From Microbacterium sp. K24 (lineage in GTDB: Bacteria > Actinomycetota > Actinomycetes > Actinomycetales > Microbacteriaceae): DNA of 38,952 nucleotides. Numbering within the stretch: position 1 is the stretch's first letter; each line of letters opens with the position of its first letter. This document shows, piece by piece, positions 7,391-16,337 of this stretch. The translations under genes were made by a program, and so were the position numbers. The notes beneath the pieces are model-generated. The model was given only the letters and a program-made list of their open reading frames with translations, was not told the origin of the DNA and searched no databases. The stretch lies in NCBI RefSeq assembly GCF_004794465.1, contig NZ_SSDJ01000123.1:1-38952 (forward strand). Reading direction: 5' to 3'.

Positions 7391-8317
7391 TCAGGCGAAG
7401 CGGGTCCGCTGGACCAGACGCGTGCGGACGTCGAACAGCTCGTTGCCGCCGATGACCCGGGACCCCGGCATCCCCTTCCGAAGGAGGAGGGGCAGCGCGC
7501 TGCGACGGACCACCGCCACCGGGAGCCCGCGGATGCTGCCGAGCGGCGTGACCGCCTGAGACAGGTCGTCGTCGGGCAGGGCGACGATCGCGCCGCTGAA
7601 TCGCACGCGCGCGGTGCGTGCGACCACGTTGATCTGAGCCAGGAGCGTCGTGACGGGAGCCCGGTGCCCGAGGCTCGGACCGGTGATCTCCCCGCGTCGG
7701 AACCCGACCACGCCGCCGAAGTCCGCCGACATCACGCCGTAGAGGCCCGAGGGGCCGAGCACGATGTGGTCGAGTCGGTCCGCGGCATCCGTCGTCTGCA
7801 CATCGGATGCCGAGACGGCCACGCCGTGCCACAGCGTGAATCCCATGCCGAGACCGGCGACGGCCTGTGCCGTGCCCTCCTCGGCGAGCGCGTCGGCGAG
7901 CAGACGCTTGAGCTCACGCGGGGCCGCACGTACGAGAGCAGGGGCGTACGGATCGGGCACGTCCTCGCCGGCCCATTCCTGCAGCAGGGAGACGTATCGC
8001 GCCCGCCGCCACGCACCGGGCTCGCCGTAGGACTTCGGCTTCGGCCTTCCGTCCGTGCGCGCGGACGGTGCGCGCCATCCGCCCCACTCCGTCTCGACGC
8101 CGATGCCGTGGCTGCGGTCGTAGGCCGCCCGGCCCTCGGGGGTGCCGACCAGCTCCCACGCGCGCTGCACCCGGATGAACACGGCCGCATCACCGCCGGT
8201 GTCGGGGTGCGTCTGCCGCAGTCGCAGTCGATACGCCCGCCGCAGGTCGTCATCGGCGCTCGTCGACGAGACGCCGAGCACTTCGTACGCCGACGCCGAG
8301 AGCGGACTGTCGAACAT
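7391..8317 (-). CDS. J-domain protein with NERD-like C-terminal domain
   Basis: This 308-residue protein has residues 9-70 forming a J domain (AYEVLGVSS, helix II, and the essential HPD at residues 37-39), which stimulates a DnaK-type Hsp70. A basic Pro/Lys linker follows (residues 85-100). The C-terminal half contains DHIVLGPSGLYGVM and a following RRGEITG, resembling the start of the NERD nuclease-related fold, though I cannot confirm a complete catalytic set. It lacks the Gly/Phe and zinc-finger regions of DnaJ, so it is a specialised J protein. AAGGAG precedes the ATG. Confidence 0.75.
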   Translation of the reverse strand: MFDSPLSASAYEVLGVSSTSADDDLRRAYRLRLRQTHPDTGGDAAVFIRVQRAWELVGTPEGRAAYDRSHGIGVETEWGGWRAPSARTDGRPKPKSYGEPGAWRRARYVSLLQEWAGEDVPDPYAPALVRAAPRELKRLLADALAEEGTAQAVAGLGMGFTLWHGVAVSASDVQTTDAADRLDHIVLGPSGLYGVMSADFGGVVGFRRGEITGPSLGHRAPVTTLLAQINVVARTARVRFSGAIVALPDDDLSQAVTPLGSIRGLPVAVVRRSALPLLLRKGMPGSRVIGGNELFDVRTRLVQRTRFA

Positions 8318-8366
8318 CGCGCTCCTTCCGCCGCCGCAGCATCCAGGTTATTGCGTCGACGGCGGT

Positions 8367-8458
8367 GCTCCGGTCGCACTTCGTGCCGCTTCACCCGCGC
8401 GCGGGCGGCAGGAACTGCGACCGGAACGACTGCCGGCGGCAGGAACTGCGACCGGAAC
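8367..8458. repeat. Cluster of three related 24-nt repeats, one inverted
   Basis: The 24-nt unit beginning GGCGGCAGGAACTGC and ending GACCGGAAC occurs exactly at 8404-8427 and 8435-8458, 31 nt apart. An inverted, imperfect copy (20 of 24 positions by eye) lies at 8367-8390, so copies 1 and 2 can fold into a long hairpin with a 13-nt loop. The cluster begins 13 nt downstream of the aldo-keto reductase stop and may act as its terminator, or may be a REP-like dispersed element. Confidence 0.65.
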
Positions 8459-8470
8459 CGGCGACCGCTG

Positions 8471-9508
<1,038 letters not shown>

Positions 9509-9614
9509 CTACGCGCCTCCCCTCCGTCGAGGGAGGGCCTGGCGGAACCCCTCTCGCCGCCGGATCGACCGAATGATGGAGGCGCCGGAGGCGGGCCGGG
9601 GGAAGAATGTGAGG

Positions 9615-10880
9615 ATGCCGTCCACCGAGCCGTCGCACCGCCAGCCCGCGCGCAGGTGGGCGTCCCTGGTCGGGTCGATCCGCATCGGGCAGGCGGTCAT
9701 CACGGTCGTGCTGCTCGTGATCGGGGCGCTGCGTGCGGCGGCCGACGGCATCCCGCTGCCCTGGGTGCTCGCGCTCTCCCTCGTGTTCCTCGGCTGGTAC
9801 AGCGGCGGGCTGCTGCTCAGCGGACGCACCGCCGACCGGCGGCTGGCGACCTGGTGGCTGCTCGGCCTGACGCTGATCTGGCTCGGGGCCGTCGCGGTCT
9901 CGCCCGAGTTCGTGTGGCTCGCGTTCCCCCTGTGGCTGCTCGCCGGTTTCGTGATGCGCATGAGATGGGCGCTGCTGCTCAGCGCCGCCGTTCTCGCGGT
10001 CGTCCTCGCCGCGCCCCTGCTCCACACCGGCACGACGAGCTATGCCAACGTGATCGGTCCCGTGGTCGGCGGGGTCTTCGCGGTCGGCATCTCCCGCGGC
10101 TACCTCGAGCTCGTGCGCGACGGCCGCGAGCGGCGACGGCTGATCGCCTCGCTGGTCGCGACGCAGGAGGAGATGGCGGCGCTGCAGGACGAACTCGCCC
10201 GCACCCAGCGCGAGTCGGGTGCGAGCGCCGAGCGCACCAGGGTCTCGCGCGACATCCACGACACCGTCGCCCAGAGCGTCTCCTCCATCGGGATGCTGGC
10301 GCGCTCGGCCCTGGAGACCGACGACCAGGCGCAGAGCACCCGCGCGCTCACGCAGATCGGCGCGCTCGCCGCCGAGGGACTGGCCGATGCGCGACGCATC
10401 GTCGACGCCCTGATGCCTGCCGAGCTCGAGTCGAGTGCGCTCGGCGACGCCCTCGCGCGCATGCTCGAACGCCTGGCCGAGGAGACCGGGATCACGGCGA
10501 CGCTGCATGCGGATGACGACCTGCCGTCGCTCGGCCTCGACGTCGAGGTCGCACTGCTGCGGACCGCGCAGTCGGCTCTCGCGAACGTCCGCTCCCATGC
10601 GGCAGCCACCCGGGTCGTGGTCACCCTCGCCGACGCCGGCGACGCGGTGCGCCTCGACATCGTCGACGACGGGGTCGGCTTCGACGCGACGCGGTGGGAC
10701 GCCCAGGGCGGGCCGGGCAGCACGGGCGGCGGCTACGGACTGCGGTCGATGCGCGCGCGGCTGCGCGAGCTCGGCGGGGGACTCGACGTGGAGAGCGCGC
10801 AGGGTGACGGCACCGCGCTCTCGGCGCATGTCCCGCTCCGCGGCGCTGCTCCGCGCAGGCAGGTCGGAGGCGACGGATGA
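9615..10880 (+). CDS. NarL/DesK-type sensor histidine kinase
   Basis: This 421-residue protein has residues 20-165 forming about five or six membrane helices with almost no extracytoplasmic domain, which suggests an intramembrane-sensing kinase. The HisKA_3 dimerisation segment RVSRDIHDTVAQSVSSIG carries the phospho-acceptor His215. The ATPase domain has an N-box-like ALANVRSHA, the G1 box DIVDDGVGFD and GYGLRSMRARL. I chose the ATG at 9615, since longer in-frame starts give implausible N-termini; AAGAAT stands six bases before it, a weak leaderless signal. It overlaps the response regulator by 4 nt. Confidence 0.92.
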   Translation: MPSTEPSHRQPARRWASLVGSIRIGQAVITVVLLVIGALRAAADGIPLPWVLALSLVFLGWYSGGLLLSGRTADRRLATWWLLGLTLIWLGAVAVSPEFVWLAFPLWLLAGFVMRMRWALLLSAAVLAVVLAAPLLHTGTTSYANVIGPVVGGVFAVGISRGYLELVRDGRERRRLIASLVATQEEMAALQDELARTQRESGASAERTRVSRDIHDTVAQSVSSIGMLARSALETDDQAQSTRALTQIGALAAEGLADARRIVDALMPAELESSALGDALARMLERLAEETGITATLHADDDLPSLGLDVEVALLRTAQSALANVRSHAAATRVVVTLADAGDAVRLDIVDDGVGFDATRWDAQGGPGSTGGGYGLRSMRARLRELGGGLDVESAQGDGTALSAHVPLRGAAPRRQVGGDG

Positions 10881-11500
10881 CCGCGGTACGGGTGCTGCTG
10901 GTCGACGATCACCCCATCGTCCGCGCCGGTGTGCGCTCGCTGTTCGACCGACGCGACGACGTCGAGGTGGTGGGGGAGGCGGCATCCGGCGAGGAGGCCG
11001 TGCTGCTCGCCCGGCATCTGACGCCCGATGTCGTCCTGTGCGACCTCCGGCTGGGGGAGGGGATGGACGGCGTGCAGACGACGGCCGCCCTCCGGGCGCA
11101 GCATCCGGCTCCCGCCGTGATCATCCTGACCACCTTCGACCGCGACGCCGAGATCCTCGGGGCGATCGAGGCAGGAGCGGCCGGCTACCTCCTCAAGGAT
11201 GTCGCGCCCGACGACATCGTGAAGGCGATCCGGCAGGCGGCATCCGGCGGGCTCGTCCTCGGTCCGGAACTCAGCGAGCGGGTCGGGCAGGTGATGCGCG
11301 CACCCCGCGTGCGCCTGACCGAACGCGAGCGGGAGGTGCTCGCGCTGCTCGACACCGGCGCCTCGAACAGGGAGATCGCGAAGACCCTGTTCGTCACCGA
11401 GGCGACCGTGAAGACGCACCTCGTGCACGTGTTCGAGAAGCTCGGCGCCGACAGTCGCGCCCGTGCCATCGCCATCGCCCGCGATACCGGCCTGCTCTGA
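10877..11500 (+). CDS. NarL/LuxR-family response regulator
   Basis: This 207-residue protein has a receiver domain (residues 3-120) with the acidic pair Asp10/Asp11, the phospho-acceptor Asp56 in LCDLRLG and the conserved Lys in YLLKDV. A LuxR/GerE HTH (residues 140-205) reads LTEREREVLALL, then SNREIAKTLFVTEATVKTH. It should be phosphorylated by the kinase encoded just upstream, with which it is coupled by an ATGA overlap. Targets are unknown; the next gene (DUF2871) starts 104 nt later and could be regulated by it. Confidence 0.95.
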   Translation: MTAVRVLLVDDHPIVRAGVRSLFDRRDDVEVVGEAASGEEAVLLARHLTPDVVLCDLRLGEGMDGVQTTAALRAQHPAPAVIILTTFDRDAEILGAIEAGAAGYLLKDVAPDDIVKAIRQAASGGLVLGPELSERVGQVMRAPRVRLTEREREVLALLDTGASNREIAKTLFVTEATVKTHLVHVFEKLGADSRARAIAIARDTGLL

Positions 11501-11603
11501 CGTCCGCTCGGTGCCCGCGCTGCGGCATCCGCATCTCAACCGTTCGATGGATCCCCGCGATTGGCACTACGCCGAGGCTGGAGGAGACCCGAAAGGAACA
11601 CCC

Positions 11604-12053
11604 ATGCGCAGACTCTTCTTCGCCGCGTTCGCCTACATGATCGCGGGCGTCGCCTCCGGACTCTTCTACCGGGAGTTCACCAAGATCAACGACTTCCCGG
11701 AGGGGGAGTCGACGCAGCTCGGTCTCGTGCACACGCACCTGCTGGTGCTCGGCTTCGTGGTGCTCCTCATCGTGCTGCTGCTGGAGAAGGCGTTCGCGCT
11801 GTCCGAGAGCCGCCTCTTCGGCTGGTTCTACTGGGTCTACAACGCCGGCCTCGTGCTGACCTCGGCGACGCTCGTCTGGCACGGCTCGCTGACGGTGCTC
11901 GGCCAGGAATCGTCGAAGATGATCGCCGGCATCGCCGGAACCGGGCACATCCTGCTCAGCGCGGGCATGGTGCTGCTGTTCCTGGCGCTCCGCACGCGCC
12001 TGTTCGCCGCGAAGGGCACCGCTTCCGAGGCGCCCGTCATGGCGCGCGTCTAG
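11604..12053 (+). CDS. DUF2871-type four-helix membrane protein
   Basis: This 149-residue protein begins MRRLFFAAFAYMIAGVASG and continues with LFYREFTKINDF, then GLVHTHLLVLGFV, matching the start of DUF2871 proteins as I know them. Four hydrophobic helices span about residues 5-23, 43-63, 78-95 and 108-128. The family has no established function; conserved His residues (HTH near residue 47, GH near 114) could hint at metal or haem binding, which is inference. GAAAGGA lies 6 nt before the ATG. Its TAG stop lies inside CTAG, shared with the convergent permease gene. Confidence 0.8.
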   Translation: MRRLFFAAFAYMIAGVASGLFYREFTKINDFPEGESTQLGLVHTHLLVLGFVVLLIVLLLEKAFALSESRLFGWFYWVYNAGLVLTSATLVWHGSLTVLGQESSKMIAGIAGTGHILLSAGMVLLFLALRTRLFAAKGTASEAPVMARV

Positions 12054-13513
12054 TCCGCCTCCACCGACTCGTCGCGCAGGTACCGGATGTGCGCGTCGTG
12101 GCGCTTCACGTGGTTCGGCGACTTCCGTACGAACAGCCAGGCCACGACCAGCAGCGCGAACCAGATCGGCGTGACGAGCAGTGCGGTCAGCGTGTCGGGC
12201 TGAGTGGTCAGGGCCCAGAGGATGAACACGAAGAACGCGAGCACGACGTACACCATGAACACCCCGCCCGGCATCCGGAACGTCGAGGCGGCGGCCTTCT
12301 CGGGCCGCCGCCTCCGGTAGACGAGGTAGCTGCAGAGGAAGATCGTCCACACGAACATGAAGCAGACGGCCGAGACGGTGGTCACCATGTCGAAGGCCAT
12401 GCCGATGTCGTCGCCCGCGTACAGCAGCACCACCCCGGAGAGCAGCAGGATGCACGAGAGGAACAGGGCGTTCTGCGGCACCCGGCGCTTCGACAGCCGC
12501 CCGAACAGCTGCGGGGCATCGCCGTCCCGCGCGAGTCCGAACACCATGCGTGACGTCGAGTAGATGCCCGAGTTCGCGCTCGACATCGCCGAGGTCAGCA
12601 CGACGAGGTTCACGACGGTCGCGGCGATGCCGAGCCCGGCCAGCGCGAACATCGCGATGAAGGGGCTCTCGCCGGCGACGTACTCGGTCCAGGGCGTCAC
12701 GGACATCAGCACCACCAGCGCGCCGACGTAGAAGAGGAGGATGCGGATGGGGATCGCGTTGATCGCCTTCGGCAGGTTGCGCTTCGGATCCTTCGTCTCG
12801 GCCGCCGCGGTGCCGACGAGCTCGATGCCGACGAAGGCGAACACGGCGATCTGGAAGCCCGCGACGAACCCCAGGAAACCGTGCGGGAACATGCCGCCGT
12901 GGTCCCAGAGGTTCGCGAAGCTCGCCGTTCCCGCATCGTGCCGGAAGCCGGTGAAGATCATCACGAGTCCGGTGACGATGAGGGCGACGATCGCGATGAT
13001 CTTGATCAGCGCGAACCAGAACTCCATCTCGCCGAACGCGGCGACCGTCGGCAGGTTCAGGGCGAGCAGGATCAGGATCACGAGAAGCCCGGGGATCCAC
13101 AGCGGCACTCCGGGGATGAGTGCGTCGGTGTACCCGGCGATCGCGATGACGTCGGCGACCCCGGTCACGACCCAGCAGAACCAGTACGTCCACCCGGTGA
13201 AGAACCCGGCCCAGGGGCCGAGGAGATCGCTCGCGAAGTCGCTGAACGACTTGTACTTGAGGTTCGACAGCAGCAGCTCGCCCATCGCCCGCATGACGAA
13301 GAACAGCATGAAGCCGATGATCATGTAGACGAAGATCACCGAGGGGCCGGCGACCGAGATCGTCTTGCCGCTGCCCATGAACAGGCCCGTGCCGATCGCT
13401 CCGCCGATCGCGAGCAGCTGGATGTGGCGGTTGCTCAGCGCTCGCCGCAGATGCTGGTCGTCGTCGGTGGCTCCGCCCACCCCGACGGATCCCTCCGTGT
13501 TCTCTTTCGTCAC
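12050..13513 (-). CDS. cycA: Amino-acid permease of the CycA (D-serine/D-alanine/glycine) type
   Basis: This 487-residue APC-superfamily symporter has about twelve helices. After a 22-residue acidic cytoplasmic N-terminus, the sequence follows E. coli CycA closely: NRHIQLLAIGGAIGTGLFMG, then SDLLGPWAGFFTGWTYWFCW, FVGIELVGTAAAETKDP and SSANSGIYSTSRM. The unwound helix-1 motif GAIGTGLF binds substrate. The start is GTG at 13513, six bases after GGAGGA. Its TAG stop shares CTAG with the convergent DUF2871 gene. Substrate by homology: D-alanine, D-serine or glycine. A general neutral amino-acid role cannot be excluded. Confidence 0.88.
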   Translation of the reverse strand: MTKENTEGSVGVGGATDDDQHLRRALSNRHIQLLAIGGAIGTGLFMGSGKTISVAGPSVIFVYMIIGFMLFFVMRAMGELLLSNLKYKSFSDFASDLLGPWAGFFTGWTYWFCWVVTGVADVIAIAGYTDALIPGVPLWIPGLLVILILLALNLPTVAAFGEMEFWFALIKIIAIVALIVTGLVMIFTGFRHDAGTASFANLWDHGGMFPHGFLGFVAGFQIAVFAFVGIELVGTAAAETKDPKRNLPKAINAIPIRILLFYVGALVVLMSVTPWTEYVAGESPFIAMFALAGLGIAATVVNLVVLTSAMSSANSGIYSTSRMVFGLARDGDAPQLFGRLSKRRVPQNALFLSCILLLSGVVLLYAGDDIGMAFDMVTTVSAVCFMFVWTIFLCSYLVYRRRRPEKAAASTFRMPGGVFMVYVVLAFFVFILWALTTQPDTLTALLVTPIWFALLVVAWLFVRKSPNHVKRHDAHIRYLRDESVEAD

Positions 13514-13582
13514 TGTCGTCCTCCGGTGCTCGTCGATGCCGGTGCCCCGGCATCTTCTCGACCGTAGTCGGGCGATTGCGTA

Positions 13583-13612
13583 TTCCGCTGCGCCGAATCG
13601 ATTCGATAAACT
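13583..13612 (+). promoter_or_regulatory. Candidate promoter with internal 12-bp palindrome before the MATE gene
   Basis: TTCCGC (13583-13588) and TAAACT (13607-13612) are 18 nt apart. Between them lies the perfect palindrome CGAATCGATTCG (13594-13605), placed to act as a repressor operator. The region is notably A/T-richer than its surroundings. No regulator gene is adjacent. Confidence 0.45.
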
Positions 13613-13657
13613 GGAGGCTCCCCCGGTCCGTCCCCCAGTTCTGCGAGCCGCTTCTTC

Positions 13658-15157
13658 ATGGCCACTCCCCTCACCACGGGTCGCCCGTGGCGTGTCATCC
13701 TCGCCTTCTCCATCCCGCTCCTGATCGGCAACGTCGTTCAGCAGCTCTACCAGTTCGCCGACGCCATCGTCGTGGGTCGGCACCTCGGTGTCACCTCGCT
13801 CGCAGCCGTGGGCGCCACCGGCAGTCTGCTCTTCCTGCTGCTCGGCTTCGCCTGGGGTCTCACCAGCGGATTCGCGATCCCGATCGCCCAGGCCTTCGGT
13901 GCGCGCGACGACGTGGCGGTGCGGCGCTCGGTCGCGACCGGCGTGCTGCTCACCGGCACCACCAGCGTCGTGCTGACGGTCGTGGCGCCGCTCATCGCGG
14001 CACCCATCCTCGCGCTGCTGCAGACCCCGCCCGAGCTGATGCCCGAGGCGACCGTCTTCACGCAGATCAGCTTCCTCGGCGCCGGCGCGACGATGTTCTT
14101 CAACTACCTGTCCGCGATCATCCGCGCGATCGGCGACTCGCGCACGCCGCTGGTCTTCCTCACCGTCTCGTGCGGATTGAACGTCGGACTCGTCGTCCTC
14201 ATGGTCGGCCCGCTCGAGTGGGGCGTCGCCGGTGCCGCCCTCGCGACCGTGGTCGCGCAGGCCGTCTCGGTGGTGCTCTGCCTCGAGTTCGTCCGACGCC
14301 GCCTTCCGATGCTGCACCTGCGCCGGATGGACTGGCGGATCACCCGCGCCGACATCGCCGAGCATCTGCGCCTCGGACTGCCGATGGGCTTCCAGGCGTC
14401 GATCATCGCGATCGGCACGCTCACCGTGCAGGTCGCGCTGAACACCCTCGGCTCCGACGCGGTGGCCGCCTACACGACCGCGTCGCGGGTCGACGGACTG
14501 GCGGTGGCGCTGCTCTCGTCGCTCGGCCTCGCCAGCTCGATGTACGCCGCGCAGAACCATGGCGGTCGTCGCCCCGACCGCATCCGCCGCGGTGTGGTCG
14601 AGGCCACCTGGATGGCCGTCGTCTCGGGCGTCGTGCTCGGCGGCCTCATGATCGCGTTCGGTGCGCCGATGGTGCGGCTCTTCATCGGCGCCGGATCCGA
14701 CGACGTCGTGGACTACGCCCACCAGATGCTCATCGTCAACGGCTGCGGATACTGGGCTCTCGGCGTGCTGTTCGTGCTGCGCGGCGCCCTTCAAGGGCTC
14801 GGCCACACGCTCGTGCCGACGGTGACCGGGGTGATCGAGCTCGTCATGCGGGTCGGTGCTGCCATCGTGCTCGGCGCGCTGATCGGCTTCACGGGTGTGG
14901 CCCTGAGCAACCCGCTCGCCTGGGTGGGCGCGATCGTGCTGCTGGTCCCGGCCTACGTCACCGCGCATCGCGCGCTGGCGCGGATGCCCGTCGACCCCGC
15001 CGAGGCCACCGAGACCTCGGCGATGGCGATCATCGGCCCGACCGACGGCTCCATGGTCGTCGACGCCGTCATCACGCAGCCGGTTCCCACCATCCGCGCG
15101 TCCCGTCTGCGGAAGCTCACCCTGCGCCGGCGCCCTTCCGATCGCGCTCGCCGCTGA
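13658..15157 (+). CDS. MATE-family multidrug/toxin efflux transporter
   Basis: This 499-residue protein has twelve predicted helices in two homologous halves. The first helix reads ILAFSIPLLIGNVVQQLYQF and is followed by DAIVVGRHLGVTSLAAVGA, characteristic of the DinF/NorM-like MATE branch; the second half repeats RLGLPMGFQASIIAIG. It exports cationic compounds by Na+ or H+ antiport. A hydrophilic C-terminal tail of about 60 residues (after LARMPVDPAEA) extends beyond the usual family length. No Shine-Dalgarno sequence is visible before the ATG, so the start is less sure than the family. Confidence 0.92.
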   Translation: MATPLTTGRPWRVILAFSIPLLIGNVVQQLYQFADAIVVGRHLGVTSLAAVGATGSLLFLLLGFAWGLTSGFAIPIAQAFGARDDVAVRRSVATGVLLTGTTSVVLTVVAPLIAAPILALLQTPPELMPEATVFTQISFLGAGATMFFNYLSAIIRAIGDSRTPLVFLTVSCGLNVGLVVLMVGPLEWGVAGAALATVVAQAVSVVLCLEFVRRRLPMLHLRRMDWRITRADIAEHLRLGLPMGFQASIIAIGTLTVQVALNTLGSDAVAAYTTASRVDGLAVALLSSLGLASSMYAAQNHGGRRPDRIRRGVVEATWMAVVSGVVLGGLMIAFGAPMVRLFIGAGSDDVVDYAHQMLIVNGCGYWALGVLFVLRGALQGLGHTLVPTVTGVIELVMRVGAAIVLGALIGFTGVALSNPLAWVGAIVLLVPAYVTAHRALARMPVDPAEATETSAMAIIGPTDGSMVVDAVITQPVPTIRASRLRKLTLRRRPSDRARR

Positions 15158-15273
15158 CGTATCGCCGACCCGTCGACGACCGTTCTGCGAAGGCAGGAGG
15201 AACGGAGCGCGCAGGGAGAAGATCGTTCTCGAGGATGATGCCGAGTCGCACTTGAGACGGATGGCTCATCCCT

Positions 15274-15290
15274 GACACTCTCATAGTGTC
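15274..15290 (+). promoter_or_regulatory. Inverted repeat upstream of small membrane-protein gene
   Basis: GACACT and AGTGTC flank the 5-nt spacer CTCAT, about 35 nt before the start codon of the next gene. A second small inverted repeat, GGATG/CATCC, lies just upstream (15259-15271). They may be an operator or leader hairpin; no partner protein is evident. Confidence 0.35.
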
Positions 15291-15324
15291 GAAGGAGCGG
15301 ATATTCCGCTGACGGGGGGTCGTC

Positions 15325-15726
15325 ATGACGACATGGAGGGTGGCCAGCGATCTGGCCTCGGTGATGGTGCCGATCGGAATCGTGGGAGCGGTGCTCGCCA
15401 CGGTGTGTGCGATCGTGGCGGCGGTGGCGATCATCCGCGGGGCCGAGGGGCTCAGCGGAGGCGCGGTCGCCGTCTGGATCGTGTGCGCGCTGACGAGCTT
15501 CACGGCGTCGTTCGCGAACCAGTGGATGCCGGTGATCATCTCCTGCGCCGCGCTCGTCGCGATGCTCGTGATCGGCGGAGTCGTCCGGTTGGTCGTCGGA
15601 GCGACCGCGGCAGGGCGAGCGGAACGCCGGCGCGGTCGCGCGGAGGAGCCGGTCTCCACGACGCGCTCGGTCTCGACGGTCTCGACCGTCCCGACGAACA
15701 CCGCGACGGTCTCCGTCGTCGCCTGA
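15325..15726 (+). CDS. Small integral membrane protein, unknown function
   Basis: This 133-residue protein has three hydrophobic segments, at about residues 10-38, 45-62 and 66-90, then a basic stretch (GRAERRRGRAEE) and a Ser/Thr/Val-rich tail. I recognise no family. GGGGGG precedes the ATG by a few bases. It stands alone between the MATE gene and the convergent AsnC regulator, 20 nt from the latter's stop. Confidence 0.7.
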   Translation: MTTWRVASDLASVMVPIGIVGAVLATVCAIVAAVAIIRGAEGLSGGAVAVWIVCALTSFTASFANQWMPVIISCAALVAMLVIGGVVRLVVGATAAGRAERRRGRAEEPVSTTRSVSTVSTVPTNTATVSVVA

Positions 15727-15745
15727 CGCCGGAGCGGGGCTCGGC

Positions 15746-16225
15746 TCACCGACGATCGAGCAGCCCGCTCCCGTCGCGGAGCTCGAACACGAGCTGTGTC
15801 TCGGTGCCGCGCACGACCGGGTGGATGGTGATGTGCTCGAGCACGATGTCGCGCAGCGCCGTGGCATCCTCGACGGCCACATGCACCAGGAAGTCGTCGA
15901 CGCCCGCGACGTGGAACACCTGCAGCACCCGGGGCACGCTCACCAGGGCATCGAACAGCGCGGTGACCTTCGGTCCCGTGTGATTGGCGAGGCGCACCTT
16001 GATGATCGCCTGCAACGGGAATCCGAGGGCGGCCTCGTCGACGCGGATGCGGGTGTCGCGGATGATCCCGCGTTCCCGCAGACTCCGCACGCGGTGCGCG
16101 CAGGTCGATTCCGCCAGGCCCAGCCGGCGAGCGAGGGCCTTGTTGGTCACCTCTGCGTCGCGGGTGAGCACCGCGAGCAGCGCGAGGTCGATCTCGTCGA
16201 GCGGCGAGCCTTGTGCTTTCGTCAA
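15746..16225 (-). CDS. Lrp/AsnC-family transcriptional regulator
   Basis: This 159-residue protein has an N-terminal winged HTH (LDEIDLALLAVLTRDAEVTN, then LARRLGLAESTCAHRVRSL) and a C-terminal RAM/ligand-binding domain (FHVAGVDDFLVHVAVED). Such proteins form dimers to octamers and respond to amino acids. The start is TTG at 16225, supported by AAAGGGA six bases upstream. It is divergent from a Cys/Met-metabolism PLP enzyme, the usual arrangement for an Lrp-type regulator and its target. Confidence 0.93.
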   Translation of the reverse strand: MTKAQGSPLDEIDLALLAVLTRDAEVTNKALARRLGLAESTCAHRVRSLRERGIIRDTRIRVDEAALGFPLQAIIKVRLANHTGPKVTALFDALVSVPRVLQVFHVAGVDDFLVHVAVEDATALRDIVLEHITIHPVVRGTETQLVFELRDGSGLLDRR

Positions 16226-16337
16226 CGGAATCCCTTTCGACGCAGAAGATGGTGCTCAGAATAGCAATCTGTCTGTATTCGGTGGCGGATGCTGTCGATT
16301 CCGACCGCCAGAATGGTGTTTCCGGCAATGTGGAGGC
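16226..16337. promoter_or_regulatory. Divergent control region between asnC-type regulator and PLP enzyme
   Basis: GAATA (16259-16263) and TATTC (16276-16280) form an A/T-rich dyad 12 nt apart. A few bases further on, TGGCGG and CCGCCA form a second dyad (about 16282-16311), with GAAT just after it. On the minus strand the left arm reads TATTCT, a possible -10 for the regulator; CAATGT stands six bases before the PLP gene ATG, a possible leaderless -10. Both dyads are candidate Lrp-type binding sites. Confidence 0.45.

Noticed and set aside
8404..8458. Possible CRISPR repeats
   Set aside because: Only two direct copies with a 7-nt gap, one inverted copy, and no cas genes.
13514..14968. Long N-terminal extension of the CycA frame
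   Set aside because: It lies antisense to the MATE gene and is Glu/Arg/His-rich. The GTG at 13513 with GGAGGA and the CycA-like N-terminus fix the true start.
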